Below, in pieces: positions 35,149 to 43,377 of a stretch of 64,000 bases of DNA. Position 1 is the stretch's first letter, and each line of letters begins with the position of its first letter. Made by a program: the position numbers and the translations under genes. The notes beneath the pieces were generated by a model that ran no database searches, was not told where the DNA came from, and saw only the letters and a program-made list of their open reading frames with translations. Source of the stretch: an uncultured Collinsella sp. (GTDB lineage Bacteria > Actinomycetota > Coriobacteriia > Coriobacteriales > Coriobacteriaceae); the NCBI GenBank assembly GCA_934630375.1, contig CAKTVQ010000006.1:13246-77245 (forward strand), in the 5' to 3' direction.

Positions 35149-36974
35149 TCCAGGTTCCTCCCTCCGCGGAACGCGCCAAAGCCAAAGTGGTCGCAACGCA
35201 GGCAGCGGCTCGCCTCCTGGCGCGCCTCCTCCTCGGTAAGGCCCTGCTCGACCAGATCCCAATCGTGAATACGCTCGCCGGCCTCGCGCTCGCCCAGCTC
35301 GCAGCGGCCGCACTCATGCTTGCCCTTAAACTGGACGGTCGGCAGCTCGACCTCGAGCTTGATCTTGTGGTCAAAGCCCAGGTAGCGGTCGATATTTGCC
35401 GAAGCCACGCGGCCGGCGTTGATGGCACGGATGACGGTGGCGGGACCGGTCTGGCAGTCACCGCCGCTAAAGAGGCCATCGAAGTTGGGCACGGCGCCAT
35501 CCGAATCGGTGACCACGCAGCCCCACTTACAAGCGATGCCCATGTCCTCAAACGGCCTGGAATCGATGTCCTGGCCAATGGCCACAAACACGCGCTCGCA
35601 GGGAATGACGCGCTCGGGCGTGGCGGCGGCACGCGGGGCCGGACGCCCACGACGGGGCTCGCCGATAATCTGCGGCTGCACGCGCAGGCCGCTCACGCGA
35701 CCGTCCTCGCCCGTCTCGATAGCGAGCGGTGCGGTGAGCTCCAGCACCTCGCAGCCCTCGGCCTGGGCGCCGGCAATCTCGGCGTCCTGGGCCGTCATAT
35801 CGCAGATGCGACGGCGGTAGACGATGCTCACCTTTTCGGCACCGCAGCGCACGGCAGAGCGGGCCACGTCCATGGCCACGTTGCCGCCGCCGATGACGCA
35901 CACGCGCTGGCCACTCAGGTCGGGCAGCTCGTCGTCGCCGATAGCGCGCAGCATCTTGACGGCCGACTCCACGCCGGGAGCTTCTTCGCCCGGAAGACCG
36001 AGCTTCTTGTCACTGTGGGCACCAATGGCCAGGTAGACGGCATCGAACTCGTCGCGCAGGCGGGCAAGCTCCTCGCCGTTGACGGAGTGCTCGAGCTCCA
36101 CGTCGATACCGGCGCTCAAGATCCAGTCGATCTCGGCCTGAAGACGCTCGCGCGGCAGACGGTAGCTGGGGATGCCGTAGCGCAGCATGCCGCCCAGGTG
36201 GTGGCGCTGCTCAAAGATGGTCACCTTGTGGCCCATCACAGCGAGGTAGTAGGCGCAGGAAAGGCCGGCCGGGCCGCCGCCGATCACGGCGATGCGCTTG
36301 CCGGTGTTGTCGGCCACGGTGGGCTTGTAGTCGTTGAGGTCGCTATGCTCAACGGCAAAACGCTTGAGGGCAAGGATGTTCATGGGGTCGTCGACCATGC
36401 CGCGGCGGCAGTGCATCTCGCAGGGATGCTCGCACACCAGGCCGCAGACGAGCGGCAGCGGATTGTTCTTGCGGATGACCTTGACGGCGTCGGCATAGCG
36501 GCCAGCCTCGACCAGCGAGATATAGCCGGGAATGTCGACGTGCGTCGGGCAACCCGAGACGCACGGGACGCGAGCCTCGCGGTCAAAGCCGCAGGAGTGC
36601 TCGCGAATGTGATGCTCAAAATCGTCGCGGAAGCCGCGGATGGCCGTGAGCGCCATGGCGCCGGCCTCGTAGCCGATGGCACAGTCACTCGAAAGGTAGA
36701 TGGTGCGGGCGGTGCGCTCAATCAAGTTGAGCGTGGACTCGTCGGCGCGGCCCTCAAGCACATCGGCGAGCAGGTCACTCAGCGCGCTCAGGCCCACGCG
36801 GCAGGGCGTACACTTGCCGCAGCTCTGCGTCGAGCACAGGTTGACGAGCGCCGCCGTAAACTCAACGGGACACGGGGCGAGCGAACTCACCGCCAGACGA
36901 CGTCCAAGCGCATCGTGCAGGTCGTCCATGACGGCCTGAGCGTGGCTGCGTTCCATTACATGCAGTCGAGCCAT
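35142..36974 (-). CDS. GltD-like NAD(P)H oxidoreductase with N-terminal NuoF-type Fe-S domain
   Basis: A 610-residue flavoprotein. Residues 1-120 carry the NADH-4Fe-4S domain of NuoF/HydB (SCGKCTPCRVG). Then comes a GltD-like module: Fe-S region with CVSGCPTHVDIPGY and CEHPCEMHCRRG, FAD-binding VIGGGPAGLSCAYYL near 220, NAD(P)-binding VIGGGNVAMDVARS near 355, and a C-terminal CRLRCD-like CxxCD. It most likely passes electrons between NAD(P)H and the adjacent hydrogenase. The start at 36974 follows GAGGGG. An upstream ATG at 36989 is weaker. First gene of the four-gene operon. Confidence 0.88.
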   Translation of the reverse strand: MARLHVMERSHAQAVMDDLHDALGRRLAVSSLAPCPVEFTAALVNLCSTQSCGKCTPCRVGLSALSDLLADVLEGRADESTLNLIERTARTIYLSSDCAIGYEAGAMALTAIRGFRDDFEHHIREHSCGFDREARVPCVSGCPTHVDIPGYISLVEAGRYADAVKVIRKNNPLPLVCGLVCEHPCEMHCRRGMVDDPMNILALKRFAVEHSDLNDYKPTVADNTGKRIAVIGGGPAGLSCAYYLAVMGHKVTIFEQRHHLGGMLRYGIPSYRLPRERLQAEIDWILSAGIDVELEHSVNGEELARLRDEFDAVYLAIGAHSDKKLGLPGEEAPGVESAVKMLRAIGDDELPDLSGQRVCVIGGGNVAMDVARSAVRCGAEKVSIVYRRRICDMTAQDAEIAGAQAEGCEVLELTAPLAIETGEDGRVSGLRVQPQIIGEPRRGRPAPRAAATPERVIPCERVFVAIGQDIDSRPFEDMGIACKWGCVVTDSDGAVPNFDGLFSGGDCQTGPATVIRAINAGRVASANIDRYLGFDHKIKLEVELPTVQFKGKHECGRCELGEREAGERIHDWDLVEQGLTEEEARQEASRCLRCDHFGFGAFRGGRNLEW

Positions 36975-37037
36975 AAGATCCCCTCTCATGTGGCAGCCCG
37001 GAGGCGAGGCCGGGCGAAGTTGCTACACGCACAACAC

Positions 37038-37107
37038 TGACCTAAAAGTTGTTAGGTCACCACACGGTTCGGCAGGCGGTATAAAATGTCGCCCTCAGCG
37101 GTGAAAA
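37038..37107 (-). promoter_or_regulatory. hydrogenase operon promoter and 22-bp palindromic operator
   Basis: On the minus strand TTTTCA (37102-37107) and TTATAC (37079-37084) are 17 bases apart. Downstream, the arms TGACCTAA and TTAGGTCA (37038-37059, six-base centre) form a perfect palindrome about 20 bases beyond the -10, a position suited to repression. The half-site does not match Rex or FNR consensus sequences. Confidence 0.5.
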
Positions 37108-37160
37108 CGAACATTACCGCAGATAAATGCCATATTTGATAAAACGCGTTACCAAATGAC

Positions 37161-37195
37161 AATGCCCCGCCCACGCAATCACGTGGACGGGGCAT
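37161..37195 (-). terminator. hairpin after the GH4 gene
   Basis: AATGCCCCGCCCACG and CGTGGACGGGGCATT form a near-perfect stem (one G-T pair) 35 bases after the GH4 stop. The U-run is weak, but the position fits the end of the alpha-glucoside operon. Confidence 0.65.
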
Positions 37196-37229
37196 TGCCC
37201 TAGGTATGCGGCCAGCGACCCTGTTGCTT

Positions 37230-38612
37230 TTACTTAAGCTCGGGCCAGAAGTCCTTGTTAGCCTCGATCATGTCGTCGAGAACCTCCTTGGCGACCTTCA
37301 TCGACGGCACGGTCTTGTTCAGTGTAAAGGCCTTGAGCGCCTTCTCGTACGAACCCTCGATCGTAGCCTCGACCACGAGCTTCTCGGAGTTCAGCTGCTG
37401 CATCATGAGGCCCTGCTGGAACAGCGGAATGTTGTCGCGGCTGATGACCTCGGGGCCGTTCTTGCCAATGTAGGCAGGCAGCTCGACCATAGCGTCGTAG
37501 GGCATGTTGGGGATAGCGCCCTTGTTCTCGCAAATGACCAGGAAGCGCTGCTTGGTATCGTTCTTCAGAGCGATAGCCAGGTCGGCAATCCAGTCGCCGT
37601 GGCTGCCCGCATAGAACGTGCTCTCGTCGATCTCGCCCGTCTTCTCGTAATGGTCGATGCCATCAAAGAGGTTCTTCTCGCGCGTCTCCTCAACCTCGTT
37701 TGCACGGGTGCGCTCGGGGTTGGAATGCTCGACGAACTCCTTCTGCTGCAGATAGTAGTTCAGATACGTGTTGGGCAAGTACTCCGGGAAGCACTCCATG
37801 ATCTCGTACTCGCCCTTCCAGACGTAGTACCAGCTGCCCTTGGTGTGGCGGTTCTGCTCGGGGTGCTCGTCGGTGGCCTCCTCGGGCTTCTTTGCCATGA
37901 GCGAGCCCATGCCCTTGAGGTAGGAGTCGGGCAGCAGAATCTCGTGCTCCTTGATGTACTCGCGCAGCTGCGGGAGCACCTCCTCGCCCTTGTGGCGGAT
38001 CGAGGTGAACCAACCAAAGTGGTTGAGGCCAAAGTAATCATACTCGACATCCTTCTTGTCGATATCGAGCGCGGCGCAAACCACGTCGATGATCGCGATC
38101 GGCATGTCGCAGATGTTGATGATGCGAGCATTAGGACGCAGCACGCGGCAGCCCTCGGACACGATGGCGGCAGGGTTGGAGTAGTTGAGAATCCAATAAT
38201 CCTTCTTGGCGTACTTCTCAACGTCATCGATCAGCTCGACCATGGGGAAGATGGTGCGCATGCCGTAGGCAAGGCCGCCGCAACCGCAGGTCTCCTGACC
38301 CACGCAGCCGTGACGCAGCGGAATCTTCTCGTCCTGCTCGCGCATGGCATAGCCGCCCACACGCATCTGGGCAAACACGAAGCTGGCGTCGGTAAAAGCG
38401 GTCTCCTTGTCGGTGGTCACCGTAAGCTTGATGTCCAGGCCAAGGTCCTCGTGCAGAATCCAGTCCACGAGCACGCCGATCTTGCGCTGACGCTCCTCGT
38501 TGATGTCGTACAGACGAATCTCGTCAACGTCGAGCTCGTCCTTGCGCAGGGCAATGGACTTGACGATGCCGGGGGTAAAGGTGGATCCGCCACCACACAG
38601 AGTAATGATCAT
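37230..38612 (-). CDS. GH4 6-phospho-alpha-glucosidase
   Basis: A 460-residue NAD- and metal-dependent GH4 enzyme. It has the dinucleotide fold start ITLCGGGSTFTPGI, the metal Cys in NICDMP near 168, and GLNHFGW near 200. In this family CDMP marks 6-phospho-alpha-glucosidases (MalH/GlvA), while 6-phospho-beta-glucosidases have CNVP. It would split maltose-6-phosphate and related disaccharide phosphates made by the PTS gene three bases upstream. Confidence 0.9.
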   Translation of the reverse strand: MIITLCGGGSTFTPGIVKSIALRKDELDVDEIRLYDINEERQRKIGVLVDWILHEDLGLDIKLTVTTDKETAFTDASFVFAQMRVGGYAMREQDEKIPLRHGCVGQETCGCGGLAYGMRTIFPMVELIDDVEKYAKKDYWILNYSNPAAIVSEGCRVLRPNARIINICDMPIAIIDVVCAALDIDKKDVEYDYFGLNHFGWFTSIRHKGEEVLPQLREYIKEHEILLPDSYLKGMGSLMAKKPEEATDEHPEQNRHTKGSWYYVWKGEYEIMECFPEYLPNTYLNYYLQQKEFVEHSNPERTRANEVEETREKNLFDGIDHYEKTGEIDESTFYAGSHGDWIADLAIALKNDTKQRFLVICENKGAIPNMPYDAMVELPAYIGKNGPEVISRDNIPLFQQGLMMQQLNSEKLVVEATIEGSYEKALKAFTLNKTVPSMKVAKEVLDDMIEANKDFWPELK

Positions 38613-38615
38613 TGT

Positions 38616-40232
38616 TTACTGCTCCTTCTCAATTGCGTTTTCGACCTTGTCGCGCATCTCGGCGACCTTCATGCCAAAGATGATCTGGATATTGTTGCCG
38701 TTGCGGTTGATGCCGCTGTTGGGCACGTGGTTGATGAGGCTCTCATCGATGAGGTCCGGGTTCTTAACGTTCACGCGAAGACGCGTAAAGCAGTTCTCGA
38801 GCTCCTCGATGTTGTCCTTGCCGCCAAGACCTGCGACCAGGTCGGCAATACCTGCATCGACGCCCTCTGCGGGAGCTGCGGCAACAGCGCCCTGCTTCAC
38901 CGCGACAGACGCGGCGGCCTCGCCCTCGGCAACGGACTCGGCGAGCTCGGACTCCTCCTCGCGACCAGGCGTGTGGAGGCTGAGCTTCTTAATAAGGAAG
39001 GTGAAGAGGAAGAAGTACAGAGCGGCGTTGACGACTCCGAGCACCAGCATAACCGGCCAGTTGGTCTTATCGACACCAAGAACCAGGTTGGAAACCACGA
39101 TGTTGATGATGCCGCCTGCAGTCGAAGCGGGCACGGAAAGGACCTTGAGCAGGACCAGGAAGATGCCGGAAAGAACCGAGTGAACGACAAAGAGCACAGG
39201 AGCGGCAAAGACAAAGAGGAAGTCCATGGGCTCGGTCACGCAGGAGAGCACGGCGGTGATGATCAGCGGGATGATAACGGCCTTGGTCTTATCCTTGTTC
39301 TGCTTGTAGGCAGTGAAGATAAAGGCGAGGCCGATGCCGATGTAGGGCCACAGATTGTTGAAGGTATAGCTGTTGAAGTAGGTGCTATCGGAGAAGGGCT
39401 GGCCCGTCATTGCCATCTCGGCAACACGGATGGGATAGGCGCCGGCGATAACCTGATCGCCCAGCGTCAGGGTGCCACCCACATCGGAGAACTGGAACGG
39501 GGTGTAGATGAGGTGGTGCAGACCGGTGGGAACGAGCAGCTTGTTGAGCATGCCGTAGATAAACAGACCGATGTTGCCCGACTCCTTAATGATGCCGGCA
39601 ACGGAGGAGATGGCGCCCTGGACCGGAGGCCAAACGATGCAGAAGCCAGCGCCCATGATCCAGGAGATGATGATCATGATCAGGAACGGGAAGCGAACGC
39701 CCGAGAACATCGAAAGAGCAATGGGGAACTGCTTGTTCGAGTACTTGTTGAACACGGCACCGGTGATGCAACCAAGAATGATGCCGCCAAACACGCCGGT
39801 ATCGAGCACTTGAATGCCCATAACGGTGCTCTGTCCGGTTCCGGTAAGGCCGAGCATGCCGCTCGCTTCGGCAAGAGAGCCGGTGGCGTTGAGCACGATG
39901 TTATTGGCCTGAAGGAACAGGAAGAACGACATCAGGGCGATCAGCGAAGCATGGCCCTTGTTCTTCTTTGCCATGGCGCCGGCGATGCCCACGCAGAACA
40001 GAATCGAGAGGTTGTTGATGATAAACATCAGCGACTGATAGACAACGGCGCCCACAAGCTGGAACGGACCGGAGCCCAGCACGGGAATCATGGCGCAGAT
40101 GGTCTTGTTGGTTAGAATGATGCCCACGATGAGCAGAATGCCGGCAACCGAGAGATACATCATCGGCTGGACGATCGACTTCGCGAACACCTCCAACGGC
40201 GCTTTGAAATTGAACTTCTTTTTTGCGGTCAT
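38616..40232 (-). CDS. PTS alpha-glucoside EIICB transporter
   Basis: A 538-residue membrane permease of the glucose/glucoside PTS superfamily. Residues 1-410 hold about ten membrane segments with LLVPTGLHHLIYTPF and CVTEPMDFLFVF, and residues 455-538 form the EIIB domain with the phosphorylated Cys in ENCFTRLRVNV near 481. It imports an alpha-glucoside and phosphorylates it. EIIA is encoded separately at the head of the operon. The start at 40232 follows GGGGAG. A Glu/Ala-rich linker joins the domains. Confidence 0.93.
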   Translation of the reverse strand: MTAKKKFNFKAPLEVFAKSIVQPMMYLSVAGILLIVGIILTNKTICAMIPVLGSGPFQLVGAVVYQSLMFIINNLSILFCVGIAGAMAKKNKGHASLIALMSFFLFLQANNIVLNATGSLAEASGMLGLTGTGQSTVMGIQVLDTGVFGGIILGCITGAVFNKYSNKQFPIALSMFSGVRFPFLIMIIISWIMGAGFCIVWPPVQGAISSVAGIIKESGNIGLFIYGMLNKLLVPTGLHHLIYTPFQFSDVGGTLTLGDQVIAGAYPIRVAEMAMTGQPFSDSTYFNSYTFNNLWPYIGIGLAFIFTAYKQNKDKTKAVIIPLIITAVLSCVTEPMDFLFVFAAPVLFVVHSVLSGIFLVLLKVLSVPASTAGGIINIVVSNLVLGVDKTNWPVMLVLGVVNAALYFFLFTFLIKKLSLHTPGREEESELAESVAEGEAAASVAVKQGAVAAAPAEGVDAGIADLVAGLGGKDNIEELENCFTRLRVNVKNPDLIDESLINHVPNSGINRNGNNIQIIFGMKVAEMRDKVENAIEKEQ

Positions 40233-40331
40233 AGCGGTACTCCCCTTCCTTTTCCGCAAATTAAGACAGATGTGCCCTGGACAAGACCGTGAGCCTTGCC
40301 TTATATCAATCGATGTATGGGCACGTTATGC

Positions 40332-41198
40332 CTAGAGACCAGGTTCTCCAAGCAGGTTAACAATGTGATATGCGAGATAACTCTTCTCGGCATCGGTAAC
40401 GACAACGTTATAGGTAGACGACAAGTGGGCGGCTATGGCGTCCGCGCACGAGAATGCGCACGGATACGCCGTTTCATCGATTCGGAACAGCGCGTCGCCA
40501 TTGATTTGCCCTGACGTGGGATCGAGCGCTCGCTGCGCGAAAAACTGCAGGTGACGAACGAAACGCTCATAGGGCAGCGAGGTGTCATCGAGGGTCGTAG
40601 CATAGCGCTCGGAAACAATCGCAAGCACGTCGCGAACAAGCTGGACCGAGATGATGAGACGGTCGGAGCGTTGCGGCATGGTGGCGTTGACGATATGCAA
40701 GGTAATGAAACCCTGCTCCTCCTCGCTCATCTGGATGCCCATATACTCCTTGATAATCTGCAGCGCACGGCCCGCAAGCGCGTACTCCTTGCGATAGAAC
40801 TGCTGGATCTCGAGCAGCAGCGGATTCTCGCACGGAACGCCCTTGCGTTCGCGCTCGAGGGCGAGACTGATATGGTCCGCGAGAGCAATGAGGATCTTGT
40901 CGTTGATATCAACGTTGAGTTCTCGACGGAGCATCTGGACAATGTCCTCAGCGATCACGAGGTTGACGGTGGGGATGGACTCCAAAAGATGAGCCAAGCG
41001 GTCAATCGTACGCGAATCCTGAGAAGTACCCTCCTGCAGCGCGTAGGTCTTCTCTACCGACGCCTCATCGATAGCGTCGCCGGCATGGCGGCCAAAGCAG
41101 ATGCCTCGGCCGATGACGATGAGCTCGGAGCCATCGTCCGAAGTGACCATTGCGACGTTATTGTTGAAAACTCGCTTGATAACCACGGCATCCACCAC
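40332..41198 (-). CDS. BglG/LicT-family transcriptional antiterminator
   Basis: A 288-residue RNA-binding antiterminator. The CAT domain (VIKRVFNNNVAMV, ELIVIGRGICFGR) occupies residues 1-60. Two PRD domains follow with the His phosphorylation sites (LADHISLALER near 109, FITLHIVN near 170, LAYHIVNL near 280). It binds a leader hairpin when sugar is available. The start is GTG at 41198 or 41195, seven bases past the EIIA stop, with a weak ribosome site, consistent with translational coupling. Confidence 0.92.
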   Translation of the reverse strand: MVDAVVIKRVFNNNVAMVTSDDGSELIVIGRGICFGRHAGDAIDEASVEKTYALQEGTSQDSRTIDRLAHLLESIPTVNLVIAEDIVQMLRRELNVDINDKILIALADHISLALERERKGVPCENPLLLEIQQFYRKEYALAGRALQIIKEYMGIQMSEEEQGFITLHIVNATMPQRSDRLIISVQLVRDVLAIVSERYATTLDDTSLPYERFVRHLQFFAQRALDPTSGQINGDALFRIDETAYPCAFSCADAIAAHLSSTYNVVVTDAEKSYLAYHIVNLLGEPGL

Positions 41199-41204
41199 AA
41201 GAAC

Positions 41205-41717
41205 TTACTCGGAAAGCCAGACGACAGGCTCTTTAACAGCAACAGGACCAGAAGCGTGCTCACGAAGAGTCGAGTTCTCCGAGCGCTCGCACACGATAAC
41301 GAAGACCGTGGGATCGAAGCCGGCAGCGCGAACCACGTCGAAATCGACCTCGACGAGGGGCTGACCCGCGTCGACATGGTCACCCTGGGCAACAAGCGCA
41401 TGGAAGCCCTTGCCCTCAAGTTTAACAGTGTCGATTCCGATATGCAGCATCACCTGAGCAGAGCTGTCGTCGGACATGATGCCCAGCGCGTGCTCAGTCG
41501 GAAACAGTGCCGCGACGGTGCCGGAAACAGGAGCGCACACCGTTCCCTCTTGGGGAACCACGGCAACGCCATCGCCCACGGCACGGCTGCTAAAAGCGGG
41601 ATCATTGGTTTTTTCTAGATGAACAAGCTCGCCGGAAACGGGAGCGAGGATTTCGAACTCGGGAGCCGCAGTCGTCTGCTTATCCGAGCCGCCCATAAGG
41701 CGAGAAAAGAAACCCAT
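41205..41717 (-). CDS. PTS glucose-type EIIA
   Basis: A 170-residue phosphocarrier. The phosphorylated His is in VMLHIGIDTV near 97, with the family pattern APVSGELVHLEKTNDPAF at the start and VCAPVSGTVAALFPTEHALGI in the middle. It accepts phosphate from HPr and passes it to the EIIB domain of the nearby transporter. The start at 41717 follows GAAGGGA. The more upstream ATG at 41735 lacks a ribosome site. First gene of the operon. Confidence 0.93.
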   Translation of the reverse strand: MGFFSRLMGGSDKQTTAAPEFEILAPVSGELVHLEKTNDPAFSSRAVGDGVAVVPQEGTVCAPVSGTVAALFPTEHALGIMSDDSSAQVMLHIGIDTVKLEGKGFHALVAQGDHVDAGQPLVEVDFDVVRAAGFDPTVFVIVCERSENSTLREHASGPVAVKEPVVWLSE

Positions 41718-41742
41718 GGTGACATGTCCCTTCATAAATATA

Positions 41743-41830
41743 GCCCAACCAAAATCAAGCGAATGCGTCCATAGAAACACATCCGTTCAAAGACTTTGGT
41801 TAGGCCCACGTCCGAGGGACTCGGTAACCT
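41743..41830 (-). promoter_or_regulatory. candidate antiterminator (RAT) and competing hairpin in PTS leader
   Basis: On the minus strand the first hairpin (41830-41799) begins AGGTTACCGAG and ends CCTAACC. Its 3' half overlaps an 11-bp stem, GCCTAACCAAA (41805-41795) with TTTGGTTGGGC (41753-41743). Overlap of an upstream structure with a downstream stem is the layout of BglG/LicT antitermination, and such a regulator is in the operon. The lower stem lacks a U-run, so this remains tentative. Confidence 0.45.
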
Positions 41831-41854
41831 TCCGCATTTCTTTTTACGGGAGCT

Positions 41855-41882
41855 ATTGTAGACAAGCCCAAAGCCAGAACAA
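41855..41882 (-). promoter_or_regulatory. alpha-glucoside operon promoter
   Basis: TTGTTC (41877-41882) and TACAAT (41855-41860) are spaced by 16 bases on the minus strand. They lie about 138 bp before the EIIA start and about 25 bp before the candidate antiterminator. Confidence 0.65.
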
Positions 41883-41931
41883 TCATTATGACCGGTGAGC
41901 GGTATTTTTTCTTCGATAAACGGTATTTAAG

Positions 41932-41980
41932 CGGCACTTAGGGACGTTCCTTTCCTGCCGGCACCCAGGGACGCTCCTTG
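41932..41980. repeat. GGGACGTTCC/GCCGGCA palindrome, copy 2 (degraded)
   Basis: CGGCACTTAGGGACGTTCC, then CTGCCGGCA and a second GGGACGCTCC. The inner and outer halves match the copies at 30.4 and 61.7 kb, but the right half is changed or lost. Confidence 0.75.
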
Positions 41981-41997
41981 CAGCAATTTCGTATGCG

Positions 41998-42759
41998 CTA
42001 GATGAAGAGCTCGCATTCCTTCCTCACGACGCAAACCTTGCTCAGCATCTGGGAAACAGCGGATAGCTTGTTGAGATCAAGCTTGCGAGCGCCTCGCGGA
42101 CATACGGCGATGCAGCGCATGCAGGAGATGCACGCCTCGCCAGCCGCTCGCTTGGGGTCGCCCTTGTCGATAGCACAAACGGGGCACGCCGCGGCGCATG
42201 CACCGCAGGAGACGCATTCCTCTGTTGCCTCGGGTGCCATGCGGTGACCCCCAGCTTGTTTATAAGGACGATTGCCGGGGATAGAGGGCTCGGATGCATC
42301 CTCGGCCAACAGCTTTTGCTGAATTTGCTGCGCAAACTCTGCGAGCTGCGCCGCATCCTGCGCATCCGGTCGCCCAGCAGCAAACTGTCGCGCAACGGAA
42401 TGTTCTGCAATGGCTGCAACTGCCGCGATCACCCGGAATCCCGCATGCTTCGCAACGTCCTCCAGCTCTACGAGCGTGTCCTCAAACGCGCGGTTTCCGT
42501 ATACACAAACCAAAACAGTCAGAGCCCCGTTGCCGCGCACCATGCCCAACCGGTCAGCCACCACAGTCGGGATTCTACCGGCATACGCCGGCACAGAGAT
42601 TACGGCCACGTCGTCCTCAGTCATCGAGACAGCGCTGAAATCTAGCCCGCTATCGGTCAGATCGACGGTAACGGTATTCTTGTCCAGTGCCCCGGCCACA
42701 AGGCCAGACACCTTCCGCGTTCCACCCGTCGGACTAAACACAATTTCGAATACGCTCAT
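41998..42759 (-). CDS. EFR1-type flavodoxin-ferredoxin protein
   Basis: A 253-residue fusion of a flavodoxin-like FMN domain (FSPTGGTRKVS at 8-18, VPAYAGRIPTVVADRL near 58) and a C-terminal ferredoxin domain with two 4Fe-4S motifs (CVSCGACAAACPVCA and CISCMRCIAVCPRGA). Such proteins shuttle electrons in anaerobes; the partner is not known. A monocistronic gene with its own GGAGG. Confidence 0.88.
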   Translation of the reverse strand: MSVFEIVFSPTGGTRKVSGLVAGALDKNTVTVDLTDSGLDFSAVSMTEDDVAVISVPAYAGRIPTVVADRLGMVRGNGALTVLVCVYGNRAFEDTLVELEDVAKHAGFRVIAAVAAIAEHSVARQFAAGRPDAQDAAQLAEFAQQIQQKLLAEDASEPSIPGNRPYKQAGGHRMAPEATEECVSCGACAAACPVCAIDKGDPKRAAGEACISCMRCIAVCPRGARKLDLNKLSAVSQMLSKVCVVRKECELFI

Positions 42760-42970
42760 CGAGGCACCCTCCTCCTACGCCCGGCAACGCGTCAAGCCGT
42801 TTTCACATTCAGGCAGAGTATACGGCGCGTGGGATCCCCGTTTTGGTGCACCAAACACCCCAATGCGCCCACCCTGCGCTGTCTGCCTCTTCGTTTTGTA
42901 TAAATTACGGTACAGATTGTATATATTTACGGGATATCGCCGCGTTCTCCTGAGGTACCCCATCCTGGCC

Positions 42971-43205
42971 CGTGCAAAAAACGGAGTATTCTGCAACGTG
43001 ACCGCGCCAGCACCGCCGCGGGTGGGCAAAACTGTAGGGCACCGTATCGTTCTAAGTTCCGACATGGCGAGAATGACGCGCCCCTGCTCCGGAAAACGGC
43101 GAAATCTGACTCGGAACGCTCGCTAGGGATATCCGAAGGCCACCGTTGGCGACGTCGAATCATATGCAGACAACTCGAACTGCAGAATACTCCAAAAAAT
43201 GCACG
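42971..43205. repeat. paired-end element B (about 235 bp)
   Basis: Ends CGTGCAAAAAACGGAGTATTC (42971-42991) and GAATACTCCAAAAAATGCACG (43185-43205) match those of element A at 24.6 kb. The interiors differ. A shared GGTACCCCAT lies about 10 bp outside the left end, and both copies have an AT-rich upstream flank. The 42760-43377 gap holds only this element and the terminator at 43313. No gene is seen. Confidence 0.7.
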
Positions 43206-43312
43206 GCGCACCCCATAGGACCCATTGCTGCATGGCGGAAAATAGGCCCTCAGCATCCCCCAAATGCATTCCCGAGAAAATCACGTTTGAATTAGCGATG
43301 GACACGGCAAAC

Positions 43313-43345
43313 AAAAGGGCCCGAGCGTTGTTTGCTCGGGCCCTT
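43313..43345 (-). terminator. terminator of the DEAD-box helicase gene
   Basis: AAGGGCCCGAGC and GCTCGGGCCCTT form a perfect 12-bp stem, followed on the minus strand by TTTGTTTG. It lies about 33 bases past the helicase stop. Confidence 0.85.
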
Positions 43346-43377
43346 AGCTTGTCTCACGCTAGCGCGCGATGCGCATC

